Both the position numbers and the translations under genes were made by a program. The notes below the pieces were generated by a model. It made no database searches. It worked only from the letters and a program-made list of their open reading frames with translations, and was not told where the DNA came from. A DNA stretch of 64,000 bases from Cryobacterium tagatosivorans (GTDB lineage Bacteria; Actinomycetota; Actinomycetes; Actinomycetales; Microbacteriaceae), in contig NZ_SOEZ01000006.1 of NCBI RefSeq assembly GCF_004402215.1, positions 1 through 64,000 of the forward strand, in the 5' to 3' direction. Shown piece by piece: positions 1-8,163 of the stretch. Every line of letters begins with the position of its first letter. The stretch's first letter is position 1.

Positions 1-2
1 CC

Positions 3-86
3 CTCGCCCGCCGCCGTTGCGACGTCATCTACGCCATGCTCCGCGACGGCACGCTCTATCAAGCCGAGCACCCACTCGCCGCTTGA
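3..86 (+). mobile_element. IS110-family transposase, C-terminal end only (runs off window)
   Basis: The first bases encode the last 27 residues of a protein in one open frame: a Cys-Asp-Val-Ile-Tyr-Ala-Met-Leu-Arg-Asp-Gly-Thr core ending in Ala-Ala and TGA. A similar C-terminal block (RRRCDVxYAMLRDGT) is typical of IS110/IS1111 transposases, which carry a RuvC-like DEDD domain and a C-terminal helix-hairpin-helix region. The rest lies before the window, so whether the copy is intact cannot be said. Bases 87 to 176 hold a C-rich run and no other gene. They may include the element's right end, but IS110 elements usually lack clear terminal inverted repeats and none is visible. Confidence 0.7.
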
Positions 87-176
87 CAAAAACATAGGGC
101 CCCCCCCCGAAATGAGCATGGTGGGCCGCTTCGAACCGAGGTAGTCTCGCAAGACGGGGGAACGGGGAGCGGTGCA

Positions 177-506
177 ATGGGCAAACTGACATACGACTCG
201 ACGCTCACTGCTGACTTCGACGATCGGATACTCGCGCACATCCAGGTGGTGATCGGCGCCAAGCTGCGCCGCGGCGAGTCGTTCTACTTCACGTGGAGGG
301 ACGACCCGCAGGGCGGCGGCGGCCGGAGCACGATCTGGCTGAATCCCGGCATCCCGATCGCGTACAAGTACTTCGGCGCTCGAACCCCGAGCCTCAATCG
401 TGAGTGGATCGAAGCACTCATGTTCACCGCGAATTCCTCCGGTGGGCTGCAGATCGTTCCCGAGCCCCATCCGACGCCGACGACGCTGACGAAGGGGATG
501 CCGTGA
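177..506 (+). CDS. DUF7882-type small protein, function unknown
   Basis: This 109-residue protein has the pattern common in Microbacteriaceae small proteins now called DUF7882 and often misnamed ATP-dependent DNA ligase. It has an N-terminal MGKLTYDST start, a central LAHIQVVIGAKLRRGESF segment, an aromatic-rich strand, SLNREWIEALM and a C-terminal NSSGGLQIVPEP tail. No ligase motif (KxDG) is present, so ligase activity is not supported. ATG at 177 follows a GGGGAGCGG purine run at suitable spacing. The stop overlaps the next gene's GTG by 3 bases, so the two are probably co-translated. The function is unknown. Confidence 0.75.
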   Translation: MGKLTYDSTLTADFDDRILAHIQVVIGAKLRRGESFYFTWRDDPQGGGGRSTIWLNPGIPIAYKYFGARTPSLNREWIEALMFTANSSGGLQIVPEPHPTPTTLTKGMP

Positions 507-769
507 AACGGGTCGACATCGTCTACGGCGGCAAGCCGTACTCCCTCGGCGGTCGAACGGTCGCATCGATCCAGGAGGAGCTGGTCACGGCGCTGGCGGC
601 GGGCCGGCCGTACTGGCTGCAGGTCAACAGCGGCGAGGGACGCGTCGAAGATGCCTATCTGTTGATTTCGCCCGGGATTCCGGTCGCCCTGGTCAACACG
701 AAGCCGAACCACAACGGCGTCGACACCGGGCCCGAGCCGGACAACGCGTTCATGCGGGACGTTCTCTGA
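503..769 (+). CDS. small hypothetical protein translationally coupled to the DUF7882 gene
   Basis: This 88-residue protein starts at GTG 503, inside the stop of the upstream gene (GTGA overlap). A longer reading from 404 would overlap that gene by about 100 bases, so GTG 503 is preferred. It is a compact alpha/beta-looking protein with an early VYGGKPYSL strand, a central AAGRPYWLQVNSGEGR block and an LLISPGIPVALV strand near the C terminus. I recognise no enzymatic motif, signal peptide or membrane segment. The tight coupling suggests that the two small proteins work together or share a fold (both have a PGIP turn), but no function can be given. Confidence 0.65.
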   Translation: MKRVDIVYGGKPYSLGGRTVASIQEELVTALAAGRPYWLQVNSGEGRVEDAYLLISPGIPVALVNTKPNHNGVDTGPEPDNAFMRDVL

Positions 770-849
770 CCCGACCAGGGCCGAGGACGGCTGGGGCCGG
801 CGTCGCCCGGTTCCCGGGCTGATCCCCGCGCGGGTGCCAGACTGGGGGG

Positions 850-1830
850 ATGCTGCCCTCACTGGACGAGTTGCTCGGCACGGCGCACGTGGTCGCCCTG
901 CCCCTGATCACCCGGTTCCGGGGGCTGGAGAGTCGCGAGGCCCTGCTCCTTCGGGGCCCGCACGGCTGGACGGAGTTCTCGCCGTTCGCCGAATACGACG
1001 ACGCCGAAGCGGCAGTGTGGCTCCGGGCGGCCATCGATTTCGGCTGGCACGAAACACCGGCGCTGCTGCGCACCAGCGTCCCGGTGAACGCCACGGTGCC
1101 CGCGGTCGCGCCCGAGGACGTGGCCGGCGTCCTCGCCCGCTTCCCCGGCTGCCGCACCGCGAAGGTGAAGGTCGCCTCCTCCGACCAGACCCTGGCCGAT
1201 GACGTGGCGCGGGTCCGCGCCGTGCGTGCCGCGCTCGGGCCGGAGGGACGCATCCGCGTCGACGCGAACGGGCTCTGGAATGTGGATGAGGCCGAGCACG
1301 CCCTGCACGCCCTGGCCGGGTTCGACCTCGAGTACGTCGAGCAGCCCTGCGCGACCGTGGAGGAACTGGCTGAAATCCGGTTCCGGACGAGGTACATGGG
1401 GCTGCCGATCGCGGCGGACGAGAGCGTTCGCCGCGCCGAGGACCCGCTCGCGGTGGCGCGGGCCGGAGCCGCGGACATCCTGGTGGTCAAGGCCCAGCCG
1501 CTCGGCGGCATCCGCTCGGCCCTGGCGCTCACGGCGGAGGCGGGCCTGCCCGTCGTCGTCTCCAGCGCGCTGGACACCTCGATCGGCATCTCGATGGGCG
1601 CGCACCTCGCCGCGGCGATCCCGGAGCTGTCCTTCGACTGCGGCCTGGGGACGGCCGCGCTGCTGGCCGCGGATGTCACCGCCGAACCGCTCGTCCCCGT
1701 CCGCGGCCGCGTCGCCGTGCGCCGGGTCACGCCCGATGCAGCGCTGCTCGAGCGCCACGCGGCGGCCGCGGACCGTCGCGACTGGTGGCTGGAACGCCTC
1801 GCCCGCACCAGGGCGCTCCTGGCCGACTGA
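850..1830 (+). CDS. menC: o-succinylbenzoate synthase (MenC)
   Basis: MenC dehydrates SHCHC to o-succinylbenzoate in menaquinone biosynthesis and belongs to the cytosolic enolase superfamily. The 326-residue protein shows the whole catalytic set. There is a K-x-K pair at 105-107, the Mg ligands Asp138 (DANG), Glu164 (YVEQP) and Asp190 (ADES), and Lys214 in VVKAQPLGG. The SSALDTSIG loop follows near 238-246. Length and motif order match actinobacterial MenC. ATG 850 follows a G-rich AGACTGGGGGG stretch. The gene converges on the cytochrome c maturation cluster, a pairing that fits menaquinone-based respiration. Confidence 0.93.
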   Translation: MLPSLDELLGTAHVVALPLITRFRGLESREALLLRGPHGWTEFSPFAEYDDAEAAVWLRAAIDFGWHETPALLRTSVPVNATVPAVAPEDVAGVLARFPGCRTAKVKVASSDQTLADDVARVRAVRAALGPEGRIRVDANGLWNVDEAEHALHALAGFDLEYVEQPCATVEELAEIRFRTRYMGLPIAADESVRRAEDPLAVARAGAADILVVKAQPLGGIRSALALTAEAGLPVVVSSALDTSIGISMGAHLAAAIPELSFDCGLGTAALLAADVTAEPLVPVRGRVAVRRVTPDAALLERHAAAADRRDWWLERLARTRALLAD

Positions 1831-1865
1831 CGCCAAGCTCGCCGAGGCCTGGACGCGGCTCAACT

Positions 1866-1920
1866 GAGTCGCGGACAAAGTACCTTCCCGAGCCAAATGA
1901 AGGTACTTTGTCCGCAACTC
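1866..1920. repeat. 55-nt near-perfect palindrome between convergent menC and ccsB
   Basis: Two 22-nt arms (1866-1887 and 1899-1920) are reverse complements with a single mismatch and enclose an 11-nt loop. The arm core is GCGGACAAAGTACCTTC. It sits between the convergent ends of menC and ccsB, so it can act as a bidirectional terminator, though there is no clear T-run. Its length and perfection also resemble a dispersed palindromic element of the kind seen at 8049-8111, but the two arm sequences are unrelated. Confidence 0.75.
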
Positions 1921-1948
1921 AGCGGCATCCTGATCGAGCTGGTCGAGA

Positions 1949-2980
1949 TCAGAGGCCCGAGTAGGCGTGCAGGCCCTTGAAGAACACGTTCACGATGCCG
2001 AAGTTGAACATGACGGCGCTGAAACCGATGATCGCCAGCCACGCCGAGCGTGAGCCACGCCAGCCGCGGGTAGCCCTGGCGTGGATGTACCCGGCGTAGA
2101 TGGTCCAGATGATGAAGGTCCAGACCTCCTTGGTGTCCCAGCCCCAGTACCGGCCCCAGGCCTTCTCGGCCCAGATCGAGCCGGCCATCAGGGTGAAGGT
2201 CCAGAGGATGAAGCCGATGATGTTGACCCGGTAGGCGAGGTTCTCCAGGGTCGCCGAGGACGGCAGCGTGGCCACGAACCGCAGCCGCGTCGCCCGGGCC
2301 TCGGCCACGAGGCTCTCTCGCCGGAACTGGAGCAGCTGCACGGCCGACAGGGCGAAGCCGAGCGCGAAGAACCCGGTGCCGAGCGAGGCGACGAAGACGT
2401 GGATGACGAGCCAGACCGACTGGAGCGCCGGCGGCAGCGGGGCGACCTCGACGTAGAACCGGAGGGCGGCGATCCCCAGCAGGATCAGCACCAGGCCGGT
2501 GACGAAGGTCCCGAGGAAGCGCAGGTCCGCCCGGGTCAGCACGATCAGGAACACGGTCACGATCAGGAGCGTCCCGGTCATCGCGAACTCGTACATGTTC
2601 GCCCAGGGGACCCGGCCGGCGGCCAGGCCGCGGAGCACGTCGGCGGCCAGGTGCAACGCCCAGGCGAGCACGGTCAGCGAGACGCCGACGCGGAGGCTGG
2701 CCGAGCGGCCGTAGGGGGTGGCCGCGTCATTGGCGATGCGTGTGCTGATGCGGGTCAGGGTGGTTGTGCCCCCTGACCCGGCCGCGGCAGATCCTGTGGC
2801 CTCGGCGGCGAGCCTCGCGCCGGCCTCCGCGCCGGCCCGCGTGCCGGCCTGCGCGGCATCCACCGCGGCATCCACCGCGGAGGAGCGCCGGGCCAGGTCG
2901 ATCGCGAAGGCGATGAAGGCGAACGCGTACACGCCCATGGCCGAGTACAGGCTCAGGATCGAGAGCTCATTGAGATTCAC
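1949..2980 (-). CDS. ccsB: cytochrome c biogenesis protein CcsB (ResC/CcsA-type haem handling)
   Basis: This 343-residue polytopic membrane protein contains the haem-handling WWD-type motif WGRYWGWDTKEVW at 275-287 and conserved histidines near 194 and 300. It has an N-terminal membrane helix, a polar Ala-rich stretch at about 32-90, then a series of hydrophobic helices. In System II cytochrome c maturation, CcsB/ResC and ResB form the haem exporter and synthetase that attaches haem to apocytochromes outside the membrane. It is the last gene of the run resA-ccdA-resB-ccsB, 9 bases after resB, and converges with menC. Confidence 0.93.
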   Translation of the reverse strand: MNLNELSILSLYSAMGVYAFAFIAFAIDLARRSSAVDAAVDAAQAGTRAGAEAGARLAAEATGSAAAGSGGTTTLTRISTRIANDAATPYGRSASLRVGVSLTVLAWALHLAADVLRGLAAGRVPWANMYEFAMTGTLLIVTVFLIVLTRADLRFLGTFVTGLVLILLGIAALRFYVEVAPLPPALQSVWLVIHVFVASLGTGFFALGFALSAVQLLQFRRESLVAEARATRLRFVATLPSSATLENLAYRVNIIGFILWTFTLMAGSIWAEKAWGRYWGWDTKEVWTFIIWTIYAGYIHARATRGWRGSRSAWLAIIGFSAVMFNFGIVNVFFKGLHAYSGL

Positions 2981-2989
2981 TGTGCCAGC

Positions 2990-4669
2990 CTAAGTCTGAT
3001 CGGGGGCGGGAGCGAGCGGGGCTGCCGGCAGCTGGGCGCCGTGGCGGTCGGCGAGGTCCGCCACCGCCGCCTCGAGGGCGGGGTCGTCACCGCGGGCGAG
3101 GCCGGCGTACTCGAGCCGCACCGACCCGTCGCCCTGCTCGATGGCCTTCACCCAGACGCGACGGCGCGGGATGAACAGGGAGGTGAGCAGCCCGAGCAGC
3201 ACGAGGACCGCGAACAGGAGCACCCAGCCCTGGGTGGGGTCGTGGTGGATGTCGAAGGAGGCGAACCGCAGGACGGAGCCGGAGAAGTCGCCCTTCTTCG
3301 CGCCCGGGTTGGCGTCCTCGAAGGTGACCGAGCCGAGTCCGCCCGGAAGCTGCTGGGTCTCGCCTGGCTTGAGCTCGAGCGGCTTGACCGTGGTCGTGCG
3401 CGTGGCCAGGGCATCCATCTTGTCGGTGTCGAGCGAATAGACGGATGTCGGGACGCCTTCGTCGAGGCCGAGGTCGCCGGCGTAGACGTTCAGGGTCAGC
3501 AGCGGGTATTCGAGATCCGGGAAGGAGGAGAAGTAGGCGCCGGACTGCGCCTCCGCCTGGGTCGGGTAGAAGAACCCGATCATGCCGACCTGCTTCTTCA
3601 GCCCGTCCGGAACCTTCACCACCCCGAGGGAGGTTAGGTTCGCGTCCTGGGGCAGGAAGGGAATCGAATCGGTGAAGACCACCGTGCCGTCGGGGTCCTT
3701 CACCGTGATGGTCGGCGCGTAGCCGTTGCCGAGCAGGTAGACGTCGGTGCCGCCGGTGCGGAGCGGCCCGTTCACCTTCACGGCGCCGGGCTTCGCGGCC
3801 TCGCCCCTGGGAGTGACCGTGACGTCGGCGGTGAAGTCGAGCGCCTGGCCGAAGGCCTTGAGGTTCTTCGTCTCGTAGGCGACGTCGAAGTCGTCGAGCT
3901 TGAGCTTGTAGGGGTCGAGGCTCGCGTCGTCGAAGAAGCGGCCGGGATTGAACGAGTCGTAGGCGAGCAGGGTGTTCACGAAGGTCTGGCCCTCGACGAG
4001 CACACGCTGGCCGCTGAAACCGAATCCGCTGCCGAAGCCGACGGTGATCAGGATGCCCACCAGCGCCGAGTGGAAGACGAGGTTGCCGGTCTCGCGCAGG
4101 TAGCCGCGCTCGGCCGAGACGGAGACCTCCGGGCCGTTGTCGAAGCGGGCGACCCGGTAGCCGCCCGCCTTGAGGAGGCCGCTGGCGGATTCGATCGCCG
4201 CCTGGGCATCCGTGCCCGCCGGAGCGTCGCGAGCGGTGAAGCCGGACAGGCGGGCCAGCCGCGCCGGCGTCTTCGGCGGCTTGGCCCGGAGCGCCTGCAG
4301 GTGGTGCTTCGTGCGCGGGATCACGCAGCCGATCAGGGAGACGAAGAGCAGCAGGTAGATCGCGGAGAACCAGGCCGAGGAATACACGTCGAAGGCCTGG
4401 ATGGAGTCGAGGGCCGGCGCGAGGTCGGGGTTGTTGGCGAAGTACTGGGTGACGCCGTTGGGGTCGGAGCTGCGCTGCGGCACGAGCGACCCGGGGACGG
4501 CGGCGATCGCCAGCAGCAGGAGCAGGAACAGTGCCGTGCGCATGCTGGTGAGCTGGCGCCAGAACCAGCGCAGCCAGCCGGCCGAGCCGAGGCGCGGCTG
4601 GGTGACGGCGTCGCCGGAGCCTGCCGGGCGGGAATCGTAATGGTCAGATGGCCGGGACAAAGTTGCCAA
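2990..4669 (-). CDS. resB: cytochrome c biogenesis protein ResB
   Basis: This 559-residue ResB/Ccs1 family protein is the partner of CcsB in System II. It has a short cytoplasmic N terminus and a hydrophobic helix starting near residue 43 (ALFLLLLLAIAAVPGSLVPQ). A second helix lies near 100-115 and a third near 195-210 (NLVFHSALVGILI). A large extracytoplasmic domain follows, then a final helix (WVLLFAVLVLLGLL) and a cytoplasmic tail. This is the normal ResB layout and length. The ATG at 4669 overlaps the end of ccdA by 26 bases, pointing to co-translation. A slightly later start cannot be excluded. Confidence 0.92.
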   Translation of the reverse strand: MATLSRPSDHYDSRPAGSGDAVTQPRLGSAGWLRWFWRQLTSMRTALFLLLLLAIAAVPGSLVPQRSSDPNGVTQYFANNPDLAPALDSIQAFDVYSSAWFSAIYLLLFVSLIGCVIPRTKHHLQALRAKPPKTPARLARLSGFTARDAPAGTDAQAAIESASGLLKAGGYRVARFDNGPEVSVSAERGYLRETGNLVFHSALVGILITVGFGSGFGFSGQRVLVEGQTFVNTLLAYDSFNPGRFFDDASLDPYKLKLDDFDVAYETKNLKAFGQALDFTADVTVTPRGEAAKPGAVKVNGPLRTGGTDVYLLGNGYAPTITVKDPDGTVVFTDSIPFLPQDANLTSLGVVKVPDGLKKQVGMIGFFYPTQAEAQSGAYFSSFPDLEYPLLTLNVYAGDLGLDEGVPTSVYSLDTDKMDALATRTTTVKPLELKPGETQQLPGGLGSVTFEDANPGAKKGDFSGSVLRFASFDIHHDPTQGWVLLFAVLVLLGLLTSLFIPRRRVWVKAIEQGDGSVRLEYAGLARGDDPALEAAVADLADRHGAQLPAAPLAPAPDQT

Positions 4670-5402
4670 TCACCCCTTGCAGGTCGAGGAGCCAGGCGTT
4701 CCAGACGCCGCTGACCATGAGCAGGCCAATGAGAATGAGCAGGGCGCCACCCATCAGGTTGATCGCCCGGATGTGCCGCTTGAGGAAGGCCACGGCCCCG
4801 GTCGCCCAGCTGAGGCCGAGGGCGATCAGCAGGAACGGGATGCCGAGGCCGAGCGCGTAGAAGAGGGCCAGCAGGCCGCCCTGCCAGGGTGACCCGGAGC
4901 TCAGGCTGAGCGAGTTGATCGCCGTCAGCGTCGGCCCGGTGCACGGTGTCCAGCCGATCGCGAACACCGCGCCCAGCACCGGCGCGCCGGCAAGCCCCAT
5001 CCGCGGACGCCACGAGGACTTGACCGTGCGCTGCATCACCCCGAACTGGCCGATGAAGACGAGGCCGAGCAGGATGACGATGACGCCGGCGACGCGGGTG
5101 ATCAGGTCGCGGTATTGGTTCAGCCAGAATCCGGCCGCGCCGAACATCACGCCGGTGAGCACGAAGACCAGCGTGAAGCCGAGGATGAAGAGGCCGACAC
5201 CGGCGAGCAGCCGGTTCCGGCCGCGGTGGTCCGCCCTGGCCGGCGTGCGGCCGTCGGTGAACCCGCCGATGTAGGCGAGGTAGCCGGGCACGAGCGGGAG
5301 GATGCACGGCGACGCGAAGGAGACCAGGCCGGCCAGCACGGCGATCGGGATCGCGATGAACAGTTGGCCGCTGAAGACGAGTTCCCCGAACGGATCACCC
5401 AC
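4644..5402 (-). CDS. ccdA: thiol-disulfide electron transporter CcdA
   Basis: CcdA passes electrons from cytoplasmic thioredoxin across the membrane to ResA-like thioredoxins so that apocytochrome cysteines stay reduced. The 252-residue protein has six or so hydrophobic helices and the two redox cysteines of the family: Cys33 in FASPCILPLVPGYL and Cys154 in GWTPCTGPTL. It lies 2 bases downstream of the ResA-like gene and overlaps resB by 26 bases. Both are expected partners, so the functional call is secure. Confidence 0.93.
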   Translation of the reverse strand: MGDPFGELVFSGQLFIAIPIAVLAGLVSFASPCILPLVPGYLAYIGGFTDGRTPARADHRGRNRLLAGVGLFILGFTLVFVLTGVMFGAAGFWLNQYRDLITRVAGVIVILLGLVFIGQFGVMQRTVKSSWRPRMGLAGAPVLGAVFAIGWTPCTGPTLTAINSLSLSSGSPWQGGLLALFYALGLGIPFLLIALGLSWATGAVAFLKRHIRAINLMGGALLILIGLLMVSGVWNAWLLDLQGVIGNFVPAI

Positions 5403-5404
5403 GC

Positions 5405-6004
5405 CTAGTTGTCCTCGGCGATCGTGTCGCGGATCAGGGTCTTCAGGATCGACGGCGACGACACCCGGCCCAGGATCCGCGCGGCCACCCGGCCGGAGCT
5501 GTCCAGGACCAGGGTCGTGGGCACGGCATTGGGCGGGATGCTCCCGCTGAACGCGAGCTGCATGCCGCCGTCGGCGACGTCCATCACCGAGGGATAGGTG
5601 ATGCCGTAGTTCTCGTTGAACGCGATCGCGTTGGCGGGCCGGTCGCGCACGTTGACGCCGAGGAACGCGGCGCCCTTCCCGTCGAAGGCCTCGCTGAGCG
5701 TCTGCAGGTCGGGGGCCTCGGCCCGGCAGGGAGCACAGCTGGCGTACCAGAAATTGAGGACGACGACCTCGTCGGCGTAGTCGGTCGACGAGACGGTCTC
5801 ACCGTTTTCGGTGGTCCCGCTCCAGGTCACGGCGTCGCCGCGCTTGGCCGCGGGGATCTCGGTCCAGCTGCCGTCCCCGGCGATGAACCCCTTGCTGCTG
5901 CCCTCGCGGTACTGCTCGGCCAGCGGGTCGGACGAGCATCCGGCGAGCAGGGCGGACAGGGCCGCGGCGGTGGCGAGCGCGGTCAGGAGGCGGCGGCGGC
6001 TCAT
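5405..6004 (-). CDS. resA: ResA/TlpA-type membrane-anchored thioredoxin (lipoprotein)
   Basis: The 199-residue protein begins with an Arg-rich signal peptide and a lipobox ending LLAGC, so Cys23 is the likely lipidated residue. The thioredoxin-like domain has its active site at Cys90-Ala-Pro-Cys93 in LNFWYASCAPCRAE and the family PTTLVLD cis-Pro strand later. It should reduce the CXXCH cysteines of apocytochrome c outside the membrane, supplied with electrons by CcdA encoded directly downstream. Its start overlaps the end of the phosphatase gene by 4 bases (ATGA). ResA is the best name by context. TlpA-like is the safe family name. Confidence 0.88.
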   Translation of the reverse strand: MSRRRLLTALATAAALSALLAGCSSDPLAEQYREGSSKGFIAGDGSWTEIPAAKRGDAVTWSGTTENGETVSSTDYADEVVVLNFWYASCAPCRAEAPDLQTLSEAFDGKGAAFLGVNVRDRPANAIAFNENYGITYPSVMDVADGGMQLAFSGSIPPNAVPTTLVLDSSGRVAARILGRVSSPSILKTLIRDTIAEDN

Positions 6005-6645
6005 ACCGCCCCGACATCCGTGGCCAGCACCTGGAGGTGCCCGGCCGGGTTGGCGTAGCCGACCTCGACGAAGCCCTCGCCGCGCCAGGAGAGGGTGGTG
6101 ATGCTCGAGAGCTCGCAGCGGCGTTTGCGCGGGTCGTGGGCCAGGCGTTCCCCGGCGAGCGCGCGGTGCACCATCCAGATCGGCAGCTGGTGGCTGACGA
6201 GCACGACGTCGCCGCCGTCGACCGAGTTCCAGGCGTCGTCGACCGCGGCGAGCATCCGGGCGGCGATCGAGCGGAACGGTTCCCCCCAGCTCGGGCGGAG
6301 CGGGTTGGCCAGCGACGGCCAGTTGCGGGGGTCGCGGAGCGCGCCGCCGGGACCGGTCAGCCGGGTGCCTTCGAAGCGGTTCTTCGGCTCGATCAGCTGG
6401 TCGTCGGTGCTGACCGGGAGGTTGAACAGGGCGGCGATCGGTTCGGCCGATTCCAGCGTGCGCTGCAGCGGCGAGGAGACGATCCGCACGACCGGGCGAC
6501 CCCGGTCGACGAGGTCGGCCGCGGCCGCCTCGGCCATCTTCCGGCCCAGCGGGGACAGTCCAAACCCCGGCAGCCTGCCGTAAAGGACGCGCTCGGGGTT
6601 GAAAACCTCACCGTGCCGCACGAGATGTACCTGGCTAGCTACCAC
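6001..6645 (-). CDS. histidine phosphatase family protein (phosphoglycerate mutase-like)
   Basis: This 214-residue protein has the RHG phosphatase signature at its N terminus (HLVRHGEVFNP, catalytic His11). A second Arg block (SSPLQRTLESA) and the late VSHQLPIW histidine motif complete the active site. Such enzymes hydrolyse phosphate monoesters, and the substrate cannot be read from sequence. It is the first gene of the minus-strand cytochrome c maturation run and overlaps resA by 4 bases, so it is co-transcribed with it. Many actinobacteria have a phosphatase at this place in the ccs cluster, but its link to haem attachment is unknown. aspS is divergent upstream. Confidence 0.88.
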   Translation of the reverse strand: MVASQVHLVRHGEVFNPERVLYGRLPGFGLSPLGRKMAEAAAADLVDRGRPVVRIVSSPLQRTLESAEPIAALFNLPVSTDDQLIEPKNRFEGTRLTGPGGALRDPRNWPSLANPLRPSWGEPFRSIAARMLAAVDDAWNSVDGGDVVLVSHQLPIWMVHRALAGERLAHDPRKRRCELSSITTLSWRGEGFVEVGYANPAGHLQVLATDVGAV

Positions 6646-6698
6646 GTGCTCCAGTCTACGGAGGGCCCGGCCGCGAATTCGCCGAGAGCCCGTGCGGC

Positions 6699-6704
6699 TA
6701 AACT
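6699..6704 (+). promoter_or_regulatory. candidate -10 box for leaderless aspS
   Basis: TAAACT lies six bases before the GTG start of aspS, with no Shine-Dalgarno sequence between them. This spacing puts the expected transcription start at or within a base of the GTG, which suggests a leaderless mRNA, common in actinobacteria. No convincing -35 box was found. Confidence 0.4.
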
Positions 6705-6710
6705 TGGCGG

Positions 6711-8039
6711 GTGACTGCGCGCATATTGATCAAGAACCTGTCCGCCCTCGATGACGGCCCCGTTTCGGTGTCCGGATGGGTCGAGACGGTGCGCGACCAG
6801 AAGAAGGTGCAGTTCGTCGTGCTCCGCGACGAGTCCGGCGCCGTGCAGCTGGTCAACCCGCGCAACTCGGATGCCGACGGCGTCGTCATCGCCGACGAGC
6901 CCGCCACGAGCATCTCCTCGCTCTCGCAGGGCAGCTTCGTCACCGTGACCGGCCAGCTCAAGCACGACGAACGCGTCAAGCTCGGCGGCATCGAGATCAA
7001 GCTGGCCGGCCTGGAGATCGTCACCCTGGCCATCCCGGAGACGCCGATCGCGGCGGACTCCAGCCTCGACAAGCGGATGGACTGGCGCTTCCTCGACCTG
7101 CGCAACCAGAAGCAGAACCTCATCTTCCGGATCCAGACCACGTTCGAGCACGCCCTGCGCACGTACTGGATCGAGAACGACTTCATCGAACTGCACACCC
7201 CGAAGCTCATGGCCAGCGCCAGCGAGTCCAGCGCCGAGCTGTTCGAGGTCGAGTACTTCGACACCAAGGCCTACCTGGCGCAGAGCCCGCAGTTCTTCAA
7301 GCAGATGGCGCAGTCCGCCGGCTTCGGCAAGATGTTCGAGGTCGGGCCGGCGTTCCGCGCCGACCCGTCGTTCACCAGCCGCCACGCCACCGAGTTCACC
7401 AGCATCGACTCGGAGATCAGCTGGATCGACAGCCACGAAGACGTCATGGCGCTGCACGAGGACCTGCTCGTCGCCGCGTTCACCGCGGTCAGGGCGAAGC
7501 ACGGAGACGAGGTCAAGGCCCTCTTCAACGTCGAGGTGACCGTGCCGACCAAGCCGTTCCCGCGCATCCCGCTCGCCGAGGCGAAGGAGATCGTCAAGCA
7601 GCACGGCTACGAGGTTCCGCGCGACGACGACGACATGGATCCAGAGGGCGAGCGCCGCATCGCCGCGTACGTCAAGGAGACCTACGGCCACGAGTTCGTC
7701 TTCCTCACCGACTACGCCTCGAGCATCCGGCCGTTCTACCACATGCGCCACGAGGGCGATGCGAGCCTGACGAACAGCTACGACCTGATCTTCAACGGCA
7801 CCGAGATCTCCACCGGCGCCCAGCGCGAGCACCGCATCGACGTGCTCGTCGAGCAGGCCAAGGAGAAGGGCCTCGACCCGGAGGAGCTCGGCGAGTACCT
7901 CGACTTCTTCCGCTACGGCGTGCCGACCCACGGCGGTTTCGGCATGGGCCTCGCCCGGGTGCTGATGCTCATGCTGCACCAGGCCAGCATCCGCGAGGTC
8001 ACCTACCTGTTCCGCGGCCCCACCCGTCTCGTTCCCTAG
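6711..8039 (+). CDS. aspS: aspartate--tRNA ligase, archaeal-type (likely Asp/Asn nondiscriminating)
   Basis: The 442-residue class II synthetase has an N-terminal OB-fold (SVSGWVETVRDQKKVQFVVLRD) that binds the anticodon. The catalytic domain carries motif 2 (FRADPSFTSRHATEFTS) and motif 3 (GFGMGLARVLMLML). It is about 150 residues shorter than bacterial AspRS and lacks the GAD insertion domain, so it is the archaeal/eukaryotic type. In bacteria this type often charges both tRNA-Asp and tRNA-Asn for the transamidation route, but discrimination cannot be decided from sequence alone. GTG 6711 appears leaderless. The gene ends 9 bases before the first palindromic repeat. Confidence 0.92.
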   Translation: MTARILIKNLSALDDGPVSVSGWVETVRDQKKVQFVVLRDESGAVQLVNPRNSDADGVVIADEPATSISSLSQGSFVTVTGQLKHDERVKLGGIEIKLAGLEIVTLAIPETPIAADSSLDKRMDWRFLDLRNQKQNLIFRIQTTFEHALRTYWIENDFIELHTPKLMASASESSAELFEVEYFDTKAYLAQSPQFFKQMAQSAGFGKMFEVGPAFRADPSFTSRHATEFTSIDSEISWIDSHEDVMALHEDLLVAAFTAVRAKHGDEVKALFNVEVTVPTKPFPRIPLAEAKEIVKQHGYEVPRDDDDMDPEGERRIAAYVKETYGHEFVFLTDYASSIRPFYHMRHEGDASLTNSYDLIFNGTEISTGAQREHRIDVLVEQAKEKGLDPEELGEYLDFFRYGVPTHGGFGMGLARVLMLMLHQASIREVTYLFRGPTRLVP

Positions 8040-8048
8040 CCCGTCCCC

Positions 8049-8111
8049 CCGCGAAACCGCAGTTGTGCACGTTATGCGCGTGTTCTAGCGCGCACAACTG
8101 CGGTTTCGCGG
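8049..8111 (-). repeat. 63-bp palindromic repeat, copy 1 (inverted relative to copy 2)
   Basis: Perfect 20-bp arms (8049-8068 and 8092-8111; arm core CGAAACCGCAGTTGTGC) enclose a 23-nt loop. The reverse complement of the loop matches the loop of copy 2 (9089-9151) at nearly all positions, so the two copies are the same element in opposite orientation. This copy lies between the end of aspS and the nuclease gene and can fold into a very stable hairpin, so it may also terminate aspS transcription. Confidence 0.88.
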
Positions 8112-8163
8112 CGGGCTGTGGACAGGTTCGGCGCGCGCGGACGGAAAAAGGCATCATGTCCGG

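Noticed and set aside
177-506. ATP-dependent DNA ligase, a name often given to this family
   Set aside because: At 109 residues there is no KxDG motif or ligase domain.
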